Shown: in pieces, positions 24,939 through 32,001 of the stretch
How positions within the stretch are numbered: the first letter of the stretch is position 1
How the letters are laid out: each line of letters opens with the position of its first letter
DNA from: a virus
Length of the DNA: 40,525 bases
Virus record (IMG/VR): IMGVR_UViG_3300042892_003290
Span: 1 to 40,525 of that record
Direction: 5' to 3' (one strand)
Position numbers and translations under genes: made by a program
The notes under the pieces: generated by a model
Seen by the model: the letters and a program-made list of their open reading frames with translations, nothing else
Told to the model about the DNA's origin: nothing
Database searches by the model: none

Positions 24939-26404
24939 TTACTTGGGGAATCTCTGCTGCCAGCCATAACGCTGCCCTGGCCGTGTTTCGAGATAATCAA
25001 TTGGTATTTGCCAGCGAAAGCGAAAGATTCAGCGGAGTAAAAAACGATCCTGACCTCAATCAGAAGTTAGTAGATCATGCAAGAACATTCGGCGAGCCTG
25101 ATCGTGTATGCTGGTACGAAAAGCCATGGAGGAAAACTCTAAGGCAGTTGACAGCAGGTCAGGGCTGGCATGATAATAATGTTAAGAGATATCTCAAGAA
25201 GTATAATATTACAGCACCCGTTCGCACTGTAGATCATCATCTCAGCCATGCGGCTGCAGGATATTTCACCAGTGAATTTGACAATGCCTGTGTACTGGTA
25301 ATTGATGCCATCGGTGAATTTGAAACAATGACCCAATGGGAAGCTGTAGGCGACAAGTTAACCAAACAGCGCAGTGTAGAATATCCCAACAGTCTCGGCC
25401 TGTGGTATTCTGCAATGACACAGCGAATTGGGCTCAAACCCAATGAAGAAGAATATATTCTGATGGGCATGGCAGCATTAGGCAATCCTAATAAATTAAC
25501 CAGAGATCTGTTAACTGATTTTGTTGCATTGCCTAATGACGATTATCAATTGCCTTTTAGAATAAAAAACAATCTACATCGTGGCTGTGAGTCTTGGCGT
25601 CAAGATCTCAATACCATGAATGACCGATTTAATATCGCAGCTGCCACTCAGGCAGTTTATGAATTGGCTTTTGAAAGAATACTGCAAACAGCCATGTCTA
25701 CTACCAACAGTCGCAATCTTGTGCTGATGGGAGGGTGTGCATTGAACTGTGCCGCTAATCACATAGCCTTTAAGTATTTTGATCGTGTATGGATCATGCC
25801 TGCGCCCGGAGACAGCGGCAGCAGTATAGGTGCAGTCTTAGCAGATCGTAAACAACATACAACTTGGCCTGGACCATATCTAGGTTACGATATGGGGTAT
25901 ACCGCCACTAACAGAGAAATTGTTGAATATATCACAACCCATAAGATCTGCGGAGTGGCACGTGGTCGTGCAGAATTTGGACCTAGAGCATTAGGCAATA
26001 GAAGTCTCGTAGCAGATCCTCGAGGCCCACAAGTCAAGGATCGAGTTAACATGATCAAAGGCAGAGAAAATTTTAGACCATTCGCTCCTGCAATCCTAGA
26101 AGAACATGCAGATCGATATTTTGAAATGCCCACAGAAAAAACTCCTTACATGCAGTTCACTGCCAAATGTCGCAAACCTGATTCATACCCTGCTATCATA
26201 CATGCAGATGGCACCAGCAGAGTTCAAACCGTAGGCAAGAACGATAATCCAGAATTTAGAGCCTTGCTAGAAACTTGGTATGATCTCACCGGCTGTCCTA
26301 TGCTGTTGAATACCAGTCTTAACATCAAAGGCAAGCCCATGGTCAATGATCACGCAGATCGACTGAATTGGCAGGCCAAGCATGGTTTACCTGTGTTTAA
26401 TTAG
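24935..26404 (+). CDS. Carbamoyltransferase (NodU/CmcH/TobZ family)
   Basis: 489 aa. The N-terminal ASKHA/Kae1-like domain has GISAASHNAALAVF, VDHHLSHAAAGYF (metal His) and MGGCALNCAANHI. The C-terminal YrdC-like domain has GRAEFGPRALGNRS, the carbamoyl-adenylate signature, and LLNTSLNIKGKPMVND. Both active domains are present, so it should carry carbamoyl from carbamoyl phosphate to an O-acceptor through carbamoyl-AMP. The acceptor could be a phage sugar or modified nucleotide. It is somewhat short for the family (~540-570 aa). Confidence 0.93.
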   Translation: MITWGISAASHNAALAVFRDNQLVFASESERFSGVKNDPDLNQKLVDHARTFGEPDRVCWYEKPWRKTLRQLTAGQGWHDNNVKRYLKKYNITAPVRTVDHHLSHAAAGYFTSEFDNACVLVIDAIGEFETMTQWEAVGDKLTKQRSVEYPNSLGLWYSAMTQRIGLKPNEEEYILMGMAALGNPNKLTRDLLTDFVALPNDDYQLPFRIKNNLHRGCESWRQDLNTMNDRFNIAAATQAVYELAFERILQTAMSTTNSRNLVLMGGCALNCAANHIAFKYFDRVWIMPAPGDSGSSIGAVLADRKQHTTWPGPYLGYDMGYTATNREIVEYITTHKICGVARGRAEFGPRALGNRSLVADPRGPQVKDRVNMIKGRENFRPFAPAILEEHADRYFEMPTEKTPYMQFTAKCRKPDSYPAIIHADGTSRVQTVGKNDNPEFRALLETWYDLTGCPMLLNTSLNIKGKPMVNDHADRLNWQAKHGLPVFN

Positions 26405-26414
26405 AGTGTATAAT
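26386..26414 (+). promoter_or_regulatory. Sigma-70 promoter of gp41, leaderless type
   Basis: TTTACC (weak -35), 17 bases, TATAAT (26409-26414), then 7 bases to the ATG at 26422. No SD is visible in the A/T-only spacer. Confidence 0.65.
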
Positions 26415-26421
26415 ATATTAT

Positions 26422-27837
26422 ATGATAAAAGATTACGGATACGAAATACAAAAGTTATATCTTGAACTCATGCTGGCAGATGCAGAAGTGTTTGTTCGCT
26501 GTCAAGGTATTTTTGATCACAGCCTGTTTGATCGAAAACTACAAGATGCCGCAGAGTTTGTGAATGTGTATGCCAAAGAATATAGTGTGCTGCCAGACTA
26601 TGACATGGTAAATGCTTCTTGTAGAACTGATTTAAAGCGACCAGAAGAGATCAAAGAAGGCCACAATACTTGGCTCATGGATGAGTTTGAAAAGTTCACA
26701 CAACATAAAGCATTAGAACGTGCAATCATTCAATCAGCCGATCTTCTTGAAAAACATGATTACGGTGCAGTAGAGGTTCTAATCAAAGAAGCAGTACAGA
26801 TTGGTCTTGCTCGCGACATGGGTACAGATTACTTTGCTGATCCTCGCGGCAGACTGTTAGGCATCAAAGACAAGAACGGACAAGTAAGCACAGGCTGGCC
26901 CTGTATGGATCGTAAACTGTTTGGTGGTATGAATCGCGGTGAATTGAATATCTTTGCAGGTGGATCAGGTGCAGGTAAATCATTATTCTTGGCTAATCTA
27001 GGTGTTAACTGGGCCTTGGCAGGTTTGAATGTGGTATATCTAACACTAGAACTTTCAGAAGCACTGGTCAGTATGCGTATCGATGCAATGATAACAGGCA
27101 CGTCGACTAAAGACATTTTCAAAGAATTAGATGATGTTGAAATGAAAGTTAAAATGATTGGCAAGAAGTCAGGCATGTTACAGATCAAATATATGCCTTC
27201 AGGTAAGACTGCCAACGACATTCGCGCATATCTAAAAGAATATGAAATCAAAGTAGGCAAGAAAGTAGATGTATTGTTAGTCGACTACTTAGACTTGTTG
27301 ATGCCTGTGAGCAAGAAGATTAGCCCAGCAGACTTGTTTATCAAAGACAAGTATGTGTCAGAAGAACTGCGCAATCTAGCAGTGGAAAAGAACTGTGTGT
27401 TTGTGACAGCGGCGCAGTTGAATCGTGGTGCTGTAGAAGAAGTAGAGTTTGATCATAGTCATATTAGTGGTGGCTTATCTAAGATCCAGACAGCAGACAA
27501 TGTGTTTGGTATCTTTACAAGTCGTGCTATGCGTGAACGTGGACGCTATCAAATTCAGTTAATGAAGACACGTTCATCAAGTGGTGTGGGCATGAAGATT
27601 GATCTAGAATTTAATCTAGAAAGTCTGCGTATCAGTGATCTTCCAGAAGACGAACAAGAAAGCACAAATGGTGGATCTCGCGGCGGATCCAGCATCATTG
27701 AACAGATCAAACGTAAAACTGAGATCAGCAATAGAGAAGAACCCTCTGAAGGCATACCTGTGGCCAAGGTGCGAGCACAGGTCGAAAGCACTAAACTTCG
27801 TGAAATTTTAAACAGCATGAACGCAGATGAAGAGTAA
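26422..27837 (+). CDS. gp41: gp41-like replicative DNA helicase (DnaB superfamily)
   Basis: 471 aa (T4 gp41 475 aa). A helical N-terminal domain is followed by the RecA-like motor: Walker A GGSGAGKS at residue ~181, Walker B VDVLLVDYLDLL near 283, and the late motif SGGLSKIQTADNVFGI. It unwinds the fork 5'-3' on the lagging strand and pairs with gp61. The C-terminal ~60 residues are polar. Its 3' end overlaps the following small gene by 11 bases. Confidence 0.95.
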   Translation: MIKDYGYEIQKLYLELMLADAEVFVRCQGIFDHSLFDRKLQDAAEFVNVYAKEYSVLPDYDMVNASCRTDLKRPEEIKEGHNTWLMDEFEKFTQHKALERAIIQSADLLEKHDYGAVEVLIKEAVQIGLARDMGTDYFADPRGRLLGIKDKNGQVSTGWPCMDRKLFGGMNRGELNIFAGGSGAGKSLFLANLGVNWALAGLNVVYLTLELSEALVSMRIDAMITGTSTKDIFKELDDVEMKVKMIGKKSGMLQIKYMPSGKTANDIRAYLKEYEIKVGKKVDVLLVDYLDLLMPVSKKISPADLFIKDKYVSEELRNLAVEKNCVFVTAAQLNRGAVEEVEFDHSHISGGLSKIQTADNVFGIFTSRAMRERGRYQIQLMKTRSSSGVGMKIDLEFNLESLRISDLPEDEQESTNGGSRGGSSIIEQIKRKTEISNREEPSEGIPVAKVRAQVESTKLREILNSMNADEE

Positions 27838-28066
27838 CAGATTTGAACTTTATCATTGGCACACACGCAACGGTAAAGATATAATAGAAGTAGACTGGCC
27901 CAAAGTACACAAAACTGTAGGAGTAGATCTAATAAATTGGATCAACAAACAGCCCAAGGAAAAATGTCAGTTAGTGGTAGATAAACTCAACGACGATTTC
28001 AAGCTCATAGCAGAATTTTACGATCAGCAGACATTAGTAGCTTATCATTTAATGTGGGCTAAATAA
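27827..28066 (+). CDS. Small protein after gp41
   Basis: 79 aa. ELYHWHTRNGKDIIEVDWPK and LVVDKLNDDFKLIAEFYDQQ suggest a small alpha/beta fold. It overlaps gp41 by 11 bases. Its last codons, GCT AAA TAA, form part of the next late box (CTAAATA). No family recognised. Confidence 0.78.
   Translation: MKSNRFELYHWHTRNGKDIIEVDWPKVHKTVGVDLINWINKQPKEKCQLVVDKLNDDFKLIAEFYDQQTLVAYHLMWAK
28059..28065 (+). promoter_or_regulatory. Late-type box CTAAATA with leaderless spacing
   Basis: CTAAATA lies 4 bases before the ATG at 28070 and covers the stop of the upstream gene. No SD is visible. Confidence 0.5.
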
Positions 28067-28069
28067 TGG

Positions 28070-28411
28070 ATGCGAGCAAAAGAGTTTATAACTGAACGAG
28101 AAATGTCCGATCGTAAGAGTCGGGCGTTGAATACTACCTTTGAGTTTCCTACTATGCCCAGTTCAGATGGGTATCAGGCCTATAGATTCGGTGTTGCTAT
28201 GGCCAACCACGAAGAACCGCCTTACGGTCCTACGTCACAACATGCTGTGATCAGTGCGTATACTCCTGAAGAGGAAGAGATCATACATGCAGCAGAAAGA
28301 GTCACTGGTCATCGAGGACGATTAATCGCTGATCGAGGTAGTCGAGAGCCCAAGAGCACAGAAACACAAAGTCCTGTGGCCAAACCCAAACGCAATCGCT
28401 ACGGAGTTTAA
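28070..28411 (+). CDS. Protein with capsid-targeting-like N-terminus
   Basis: 113 aa. The start MRAKEFITER resembles the T4 capsid-targeting sequence (MKTYQEFIAE), which sends internal proteins into the prohead core. The rest is polar and mostly disordered, with a central helix (YTPEEEEIIHAAERVTGH) and a basic tail. A late-type box precedes it. An internal head or core-type protein is the best guess. Confidence 0.65.
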   Translation: MRAKEFITEREMSDRKSRALNTTFEFPTMPSSDGYQAYRFGVAMANHEEPPYGPTSQHAVISAYTPEEEEIIHAAERVTGHRGRLIADRGSREPKSTETQSPVAKPKRNRYGV

Positions 28412-28412
28412 C

Positions 28413-29123
28413 ATGCGACTGCGAGAATTTTCCCAAACAGATTTTGTCACGGTAAACTCAGAGCTGAATCCCAAACTATGGCAGGGCGGAAGACTAGACG
28501 GCAAAGTACGTCTCAAACTATTGGAAATTGCCAGAGCATTTGTGGATTTTGTAGGCGTGGATCTTGATGTCAAGGATTATACTATAACAGGGTCAAATGC
28601 CAATTATACTTGGAGCAAGTACAGCGATCTTGATCTGCATGTGATCATTGAGGGCGAAGTCTCAGATGCACAGCGAGAACTTTTTTCAGCGAAAAAGGCA
28701 CTGTGGGCAGAATACCATGATATCACTGTGCGAGGCCTGCCTGTGGAGTGTTATGTACAAGGCGAATCAGAAACGCATCACAGCACTGGTGTTTACAGCA
28801 TCATGAACAACAGTTGGTTGATTAAACCTCAGAAAACAGAACCCGAGTTTGATGACCAAGCAGTGGAAGCTAAAAAAGACAGTATGCTCAGTCAGATAGA
28901 GCAGGCTCTGCTCGCAAAAGATCTTGAAAAATTACGAGCAGTTAAAGATAAGATTACCACAATGCGCAGAGCTGGACTGGATCGTGCTGGCGAATATTCA
29001 GTGGAAAACGTGGTGTTTAAGATACTGCGTAATCTAGGTCTGATAGATCAAATCACTGAAAAGATAAGAGAGTTGGAAGATGCCCAACTCTCTTTAGAAC
29101 AACAGACTGCTGTGTTAGATTAG
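28413..29123 (+). CDS. Nucleotidyltransferase-like protein with targeting-like N-terminus
   Basis: 236 aa, one base after the previous stop. DYTITGSNANYTWSKYSDLD plus LHVI is a Pol-beta/OAS-type nucleotidyltransferase motif: GS helix, then D-x-D. A third acidic residue could be in LPVECYVQ. The N-terminus MRLREFSQTD resembles the MRAKEFITE start of the gene before it, so both may be packed into the head. The C-terminal ~90 residues are helical (coiled-coil-like). A terminator hairpin is buried in its last 60 bases. Confidence 0.75.
   Translation: MRLREFSQTDFVTVNSELNPKLWQGGRLDGKVRLKLLEIARAFVDFVGVDLDVKDYTITGSNANYTWSKYSDLDLHVIIEGEVSDAQRELFSAKKALWAEYHDITVRGLPVECYVQGESETHHSTGVYSIMNNSWLIKPQKTEPEFDDQAVEAKKDSMLSQIEQALLAKDLEKLRAVKDKITTMRRAGLDRAGEYSVENVVFKILRNLGLIDQITEKIRELEDAQLSLEQQTAVLD
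29066..29095 (-). terminator. Terminator inside the coding end (11-bp stem)
   Basis: AAGAGAGTTGG-AAGATGC-CCAACTCTCTT is a perfect 11-bp stem in the 3' coding part of the nucleotidyltransferase gene. On the minus strand it follows the Bax-inhibitor stop by about 25 bases and is followed by ATCTTTTC, so it can end both convergent transcripts. Confidence 0.75.
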
Positions 29124-29818
29124 TCTTTTCTGCCGCCGAACAGCTGTAGCAGATTCAGGAACAGATTAATAAAGTCCATGTACAGGGTCAACGCACCCGA
29201 TACTTCCACAGCAGGGTTGGTATCCACTGAAACCATTTCACGGATCTGTTGTGTGTCATACGCAGTCAATCCCAAGAAGATAATGATAGCCAGAACTGAA
29301 ATTACCATCTGCATGACTGTGCTGCCAATAAAGATGTTTACAATAGATGCAATGATAATGGCAATCAAGCCCACAATCATGAACTTGCCCATGCTGTCTA
29401 GACTGCGTTTGGTGAAGTAACCGTAACCGCTCATCACAGCAAACAGTATGGCTGCACCCATGAATGCACTAACAATACTGCCCATGGTAAACACAGCAAA
29501 GATCATTGCAAAGCTGAGACCCATCAAGGCTGCAAATCCATGTAGGCATAGTTGAGCAACTTCTTTGGTAGGATTGTTACCCAAGACATAGCTGACACCA
29601 AAGATTGCAGCCAAGGGTGCAAAGATCACGATCCATTTAAGCACACCTGTGAAAAAGAACTGTAGAAGTTCTGGGCTGGTGCCTACGAAGTAGCTGACCA
29701 GCATTGACACCAAAACTGCCAGGCTCATGTGTCCGTAGACACGACCCATGGCTGAGTTGACTTCTTCTGCTGAACGATAATTTAATGTACCGTCACTGAC
29801 ATAATTTGTTCCGAACAT
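29120..29818 (-). CDS. Bax inhibitor-1/YccA family membrane protein
   Basis: 232 aa with seven hydrophobic segments and the family C-terminal signature FLGLTAYDTQQIREMV. The bacterial member YccA binds and restrains the FtsH membrane protease. In a phage it could protect phage proteins from FtsH or keep the infected envelope intact; both are inference. A full sigma-70 promoter and AAGGAG SD precede it, and it stands as a single-gene unit at the left end of the minus-strand early region. Confidence 0.93.
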   Translation of the reverse strand: MFGTNYVSDGTLNYRSAEEVNSAMGRVYGHMSLAVLVSMLVSYFVGTSPELLQFFFTGVLKWIVIFAPLAAIFGVSYVLGNNPTKEVAQLCLHGFAALMGLSFAMIFAVFTMGSIVSAFMGAAILFAVMSGYGYFTKRSLDSMGKFMIVGLIAIIIASIVNIFIGSTVMQMVISVLAIIIFLGLTAYDTQQIREMVSVDTNPAVEVSGALTLYMDFINLFLNLLQLFGGRKD

Positions 29819-29847
29819 TTGGACTCCTTGTGGTTGATATAAGTTTA

Positions 29848-29876
29848 ATTATACAGTACAATATTTACTAAGTCAA
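29848..29876 (-). promoter_or_regulatory. Sigma-70 promoter P1
   Basis: Read on the minus strand: TTGACT, 17 bases, TATAAT, about 30 bases to the ATG at 29818. It lacks the GG and TTGG extensions of the other promoters in the region. Confidence 0.82.
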
Positions 29877-29905
29877 CTCTTGATTGCGCCAAAAATCAGC
29901 AATTT

Positions 29906-29934
29906 TTGACCTTGACAATAAATACGCATATAAC
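29906..29934 (+). promoter_or_regulatory. Promoter of the GNAT-like gene, gp32-like type
   Basis: TTGACC, 17 bases, TATAAC; the spacer contains an ATAAATA late box (29916-29922). The TTGACCTTGAyAAATA block is shared with the gp32 promoter at 1106, implying the same control. P1 fires the other way from 30 bases upstream. Confidence 0.65.
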
Positions 29935-29945
29935 TAGGAATTCAC

Positions 29946-30383
29946 ATGCTGCATATCATCACAGACATTCGAGACAATCTCATGAATCTCATCAAAGACG
30001 ATCCAGTACGGCCCGAATTGCCTGCGGATTTTCGTGTAAATTCAAACTCAAAAATCTTCGTGTTGCAGGACGATGAAACCCAGCAGCCCCTGGCAGTGAC
30101 CTGCGTGAAGTTCCTAAATCAAATTCCTCACAATGTAGATGAATTAGCAGAGCTCACTGTGAATACCAATACTGCGGTGTTCTATACCATTTGGAGTTAT
30201 GCTGCTGGTGCTGGCCGTAGACTGATAGAAGAAGCACAGCAAGAAATTCAGAAGCAACAGCCTGAAATTGACACTTACGTGACTCTGAGCCCTAAAACAG
30301 AAATGGCTCGCAGATTCCATCTGAAAAACGGTGCGGAAGTGTTCAGAGAAAACGCAGAAACAGTGAACTATCTGTACAGATAA
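29946..30383 (+). CDS. GNAT-like protein
   Basis: 145 aa. LAVTCVKFLNQIP, TNTAVFYTIWSYAAGAGRRL and the end TEMARRFHLKNGAEVFRE follow the strand-helix order of GNAT acetyltransferases, with the AGAGRRL stretch in place of the Q/R-x-x-G-x-G/A acetyl-CoA loop. The substrate is unknown. It is convergent with the next gene; no terminator hairpin is visible between them. Confidence 0.7.
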   Translation: MLHIITDIRDNLMNLIKDDPVRPELPADFRVNSNSKIFVLQDDETQQPLAVTCVKFLNQIPHNVDELAELTVNTNTAVFYTIWSYAAGAGRRLIEEAQQEIQKQQPEIDTYVTLSPKTEMARRFHLKNGAEVFRENAETVNYLYR

Positions 30384-30593
30384 TTATTGACGTACTGTGG
30401 GTGTATACAGTTTCACAAAACCCTGCCATGTGTCGCCAGTTCTAGCTGACATACGATCAGCCAACTGTCGAGCTGTGTCTTCAGCTAGAACTCGCTGACG
30501 CTGTGTGAATCTTGTGCCAGTGAGATCCTGAGTTTTCACAGTCTGTCCTGTGATCATGTTGCGGGCCATGGGTAATAGATATTGTTCGCTCAT
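30384..30593 (-). CDS. Small phage protein with leaderless late start
   Basis: 69 aa from the ATG at 30593 (MSEQYLLPMARNM). A helical, Arg-rich protein with QRQRVLAEDTARQLADRM and WQGFVKLY. I recall related short proteins in large aquatic myophages without function. TATAAATA ends 5 bases before the ATG. The longer ORF to 30647 would start inside the upstream gene. Confidence 0.78.
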   Translation of the reverse strand: MSEQYLLPMARNMITGQTVKTQDLTGTRFTQRQRVLAEDTARQLADRMSARTGDTWQGFVKLYTPTVRQ

Positions 30594-30598
30594 ATGAA

Positions 30599-30606
30599 TA
30601 TTTATA
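30599..30606 (-). promoter_or_regulatory. T4 late promoter TATAAATA, leaderless spacing
   Basis: A perfect T4 late box on the minus strand, 5 bases (TTCAT) before the ATG at 30593. It overlaps the stop codon (TAA) of the upstream gene. Confidence 0.65.
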
Positions 30607-30952
30607 CCAAATGCTGTGCAAGAACCATACAGCTTATCCACGCCCATATGGTGTTAAATCCCACAAGCGTAGGTAACAGTTTCTTTTCACTTGCCCAAAT
30701 CAAGGTCAACGATGTGAACAGTGTAAAGAAGTACAGCCACCATATTGAAACACCAAAAATCAATCCGGGAACTATAATAGTGGCTTTGGCAAACCAGGAT
30801 AGAAACTCCACGGTGTTATAGTCCGTCCAATATTCACGTTTGAACCACATGCCGTAGCATTCACGGATCTTGGCGAATGTGATGTGATTGTAGACCAAGT
30901 ATAATAAGCATAAGGCAGCGAGATTTGCTGCGATTAGTTGTGTTAGTGTCAT
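30602..30952 (-). CDS. Multi-pass membrane protein
   Basis: 116 aa with about three transmembrane segments: LIAANLAALCLLYLVYN, TIIVPGLIFGVSIWWLYFFT and NTIWAWISCMVL. A cytoplasmic loop FAKIRECYGMWFKREYWTDY lies between the first two. It is the last gene of a cluster of tiny overlapping membrane-protein genes; its ATG overlaps the upstream stop (ATGA). Confidence 0.8.
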   Translation of the reverse strand: MTLTQLIAANLAALCLLYLVYNHITFAKIRECYGMWFKREYWTDYNTVEFLSWFAKATIIVPGLIFGVSIWWLYFFTLFTSLTLIWASEKKLLPTLVGFNTIWAWISCMVLAQHLV

Positions 30953-31041
30953 GATTTTCCTTGTTTGATGTTATAGACGTAGGCGACTGCACACACTGAG
31001 ATGATCAGCAGAGTGGGCACTAAGATCAACCAAGTTACCAT
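30949..31041 (-). CDS. Single-pass membrane micro-protein
   Basis: 30 aa: VTWLILVPTLLIISVCAVAY as one transmembrane helix, then a short basic tail (NIKQGKS). It overlaps the upstream gene (ATGGTAA) and the downstream gene (ATGA). The tight coupling is the main support. Confidence 0.6.
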   Translation of the reverse strand: MVTWLILVPTLLIISVCAVAYVYNIKQGKS

Positions 31042-31145
31042 AGATCACACTGCCGTATTTTTTCAGCATCTTGTGTGGGGTCTCGTGAAAGATACACAAC
31101 AGCAAACACCGCCCAAAACGCTAGGAATAAAATGTAGCCTATCAT
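31035..31145 (-). CDS. Single-pass membrane micro-protein
   Basis: 36 aa from the ATG at 31145: one N-terminal transmembrane helix MIGYILFLAFWAVFAVVYL and a charged tail SRDPTQDAEKIRQCDLW. It is linked to both neighbours by stop/start overlaps. Confidence 0.65.
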   Translation of the reverse strand: MIGYILFLAFWAVFAVVYLSRDPTQDAEKIRQCDLW

Positions 31146-31312
31146 GGTTTCACCATGAACACAAACATCGAGACTATGCAAAACACTACCACAAACCACA
31201 GTGCGTACCCAGCCCATGCTTGTTGTTCCGCTTCTGTGGGCGGTGTTTCATCTTGTACCTTCTTCCAACCCATTTCTTCACTGCGATCTTTTAGAGGATC
31301 ATATTTTACCAT
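31142..31312 (-). CDS. Tail-anchored small membrane protein
   Basis: 56 aa. The charged N-terminal half (DPLKDRSEEMGWKKVQDETP) is followed by a C-terminal transmembrane helix (WFVVVFCIVSMFVFMV). It has a good SD, AAAGGAG, 8 bases before the ATG. It is the first gene of the four-gene membrane cluster; a weak promoter (TTACAC, 17 bases, CATATA) may lie upstream. Confidence 0.72.
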   Translation of the reverse strand: MVKYDPLKDRSEEMGWKKVQDETPPTEAEQQAWAGYALWFVVVFCIVSMFVFMVKP

Positions 31313-31419
31313 AGATTCTACTCCTTTGAGTGTATATATGCGATTTGAGATTCAGCGGTGTAATTCCTGGCGAAGCCGAGCGCAAAATTTTTTTTGTGCA
31401 GAGCACACAGCGCAGATTT

Positions 31420-31536
31420 TTAGCTGTCTTCCACACACTGTATGCGCCCGCCTAGAGCACGTTGATATATCTCAGCACAGCTCAACAGATTGAATGGAAT
31501 AATCGCACCGTTGTCTAATATCAAGTGATAGCGCAT
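31420..31536 (-). CDS. Micro-protein with late-type leaderless start
   Basis: 38 aa: RYHLILDNGAIIPFNLLSCA, then EIYQRALGGRIQCVEDS. It reads like a small folded protein. GTAAATA lies 4 bases before the ATG, as in other late-type leaderless starts here. There is no SD. No family recognised. Confidence 0.5.
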   Translation of the reverse strand: MRYHLILDNGAIIPFNLLSCAEIYQRALGGRIQCVEDS

Positions 31537-31540
31537 GGTG

Positions 31541-31547
31541 TATTTAC
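31541..31547 (-). promoter_or_regulatory. Late-type box GTAAATA
   Basis: On the minus strand, GTAAATA then CACC then ATG. This is one base off the ATAAATA consensus; the call rests on the repeated spacing. Confidence 0.4.
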
Positions 31548-31781
31548 ATGCTAGAACTATATATGTATATGTTAACTCTAGTAGACAGCACAGGTGAATA
31601 TAACTGCACAGTGACCATCAAGGGTCCCATGGGTGTGATACGCATACACGATCTAGTATGGTGTCCTAAGGATAGACAAGACTTGTGGGAGATCTACTAC
31701 TGGCAATCATACGCTGTGCTGCAAGGTGCGTATCACTGCTGTTTTAGCTTACCTGGTAAGGTACAGTTGTTGAGCTCGTAG
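31548..31781 (+). CDS. Possible plus-strand small gene in a minus-strand region
   Basis: 77 aa. MYMLTLVDSTGEYNCTVTIK, GVIRIHDLVWCPKDRQDLWE and a QSYAVLQGAYHC segment look protein-like, and no minus-strand ORF competes over most of the span. It overlaps the end of the minus-strand gene at 31749 by 33 bases and has no clear SD or promoter. If it is not a gene, this 200-base stretch holds nothing else I can name. Confidence 0.4.
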   Translation: MLELYMYMLTLVDSTGEYNCTVTIKGPMGVIRIHDLVWCPKDRQDLWEIYYWQSYAVLQGAYHCCFSLPGKVQLLSS

Positions 31782-31943
31782 TATCCACGGTGTTAAATGG
31801 GCTAGAAACATCACAAACCACATCACTGCCATTTCATAAGGCCAAGCACCGCATATGCTCATGGGCGTGAACACGCTGTAGATAAACCCTAGCAAGAATG
31901 CAGGAGCAGGAGCAAGACTCAGTATTGTGTATAGTGTTCGCAT
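31749..31943 (-). CDS. Two-pass membrane protein
   Basis: 64 aa with two hydrophobic segments (ILSLAPAPAFLLGFIYSVFT and MAVMWFVMFLAHLTPWIL). CTAAATA then 5 bases precede the ATG; there is no SD. It is likely an inner-membrane protein of late expression. Confidence 0.68.
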   Translation of the reverse strand: MRTLYTILSLAPAPAFLLGFIYSVFTPMSICGAWPYEMAVMWFVMFLAHLTPWILRAQQLYLTR

Positions 31944-31948
31944 GAGAA

Positions 31949-31955
31949 TATTTAG
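31949..31955 (-). promoter_or_regulatory. Late-type box CTAAATA, leaderless spacing
   Basis: On the minus strand, CTAAATATTCTCATG: 5 bases between box and ATG. It closely resembles TATAAATATTCATATG at 30593. Confidence 0.55.
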
Positions 31956-32001
31956 CAGCCCAAAATGGGTCTACAGGGCTAAAAAATACAGCGCAGTTTT
32001 T

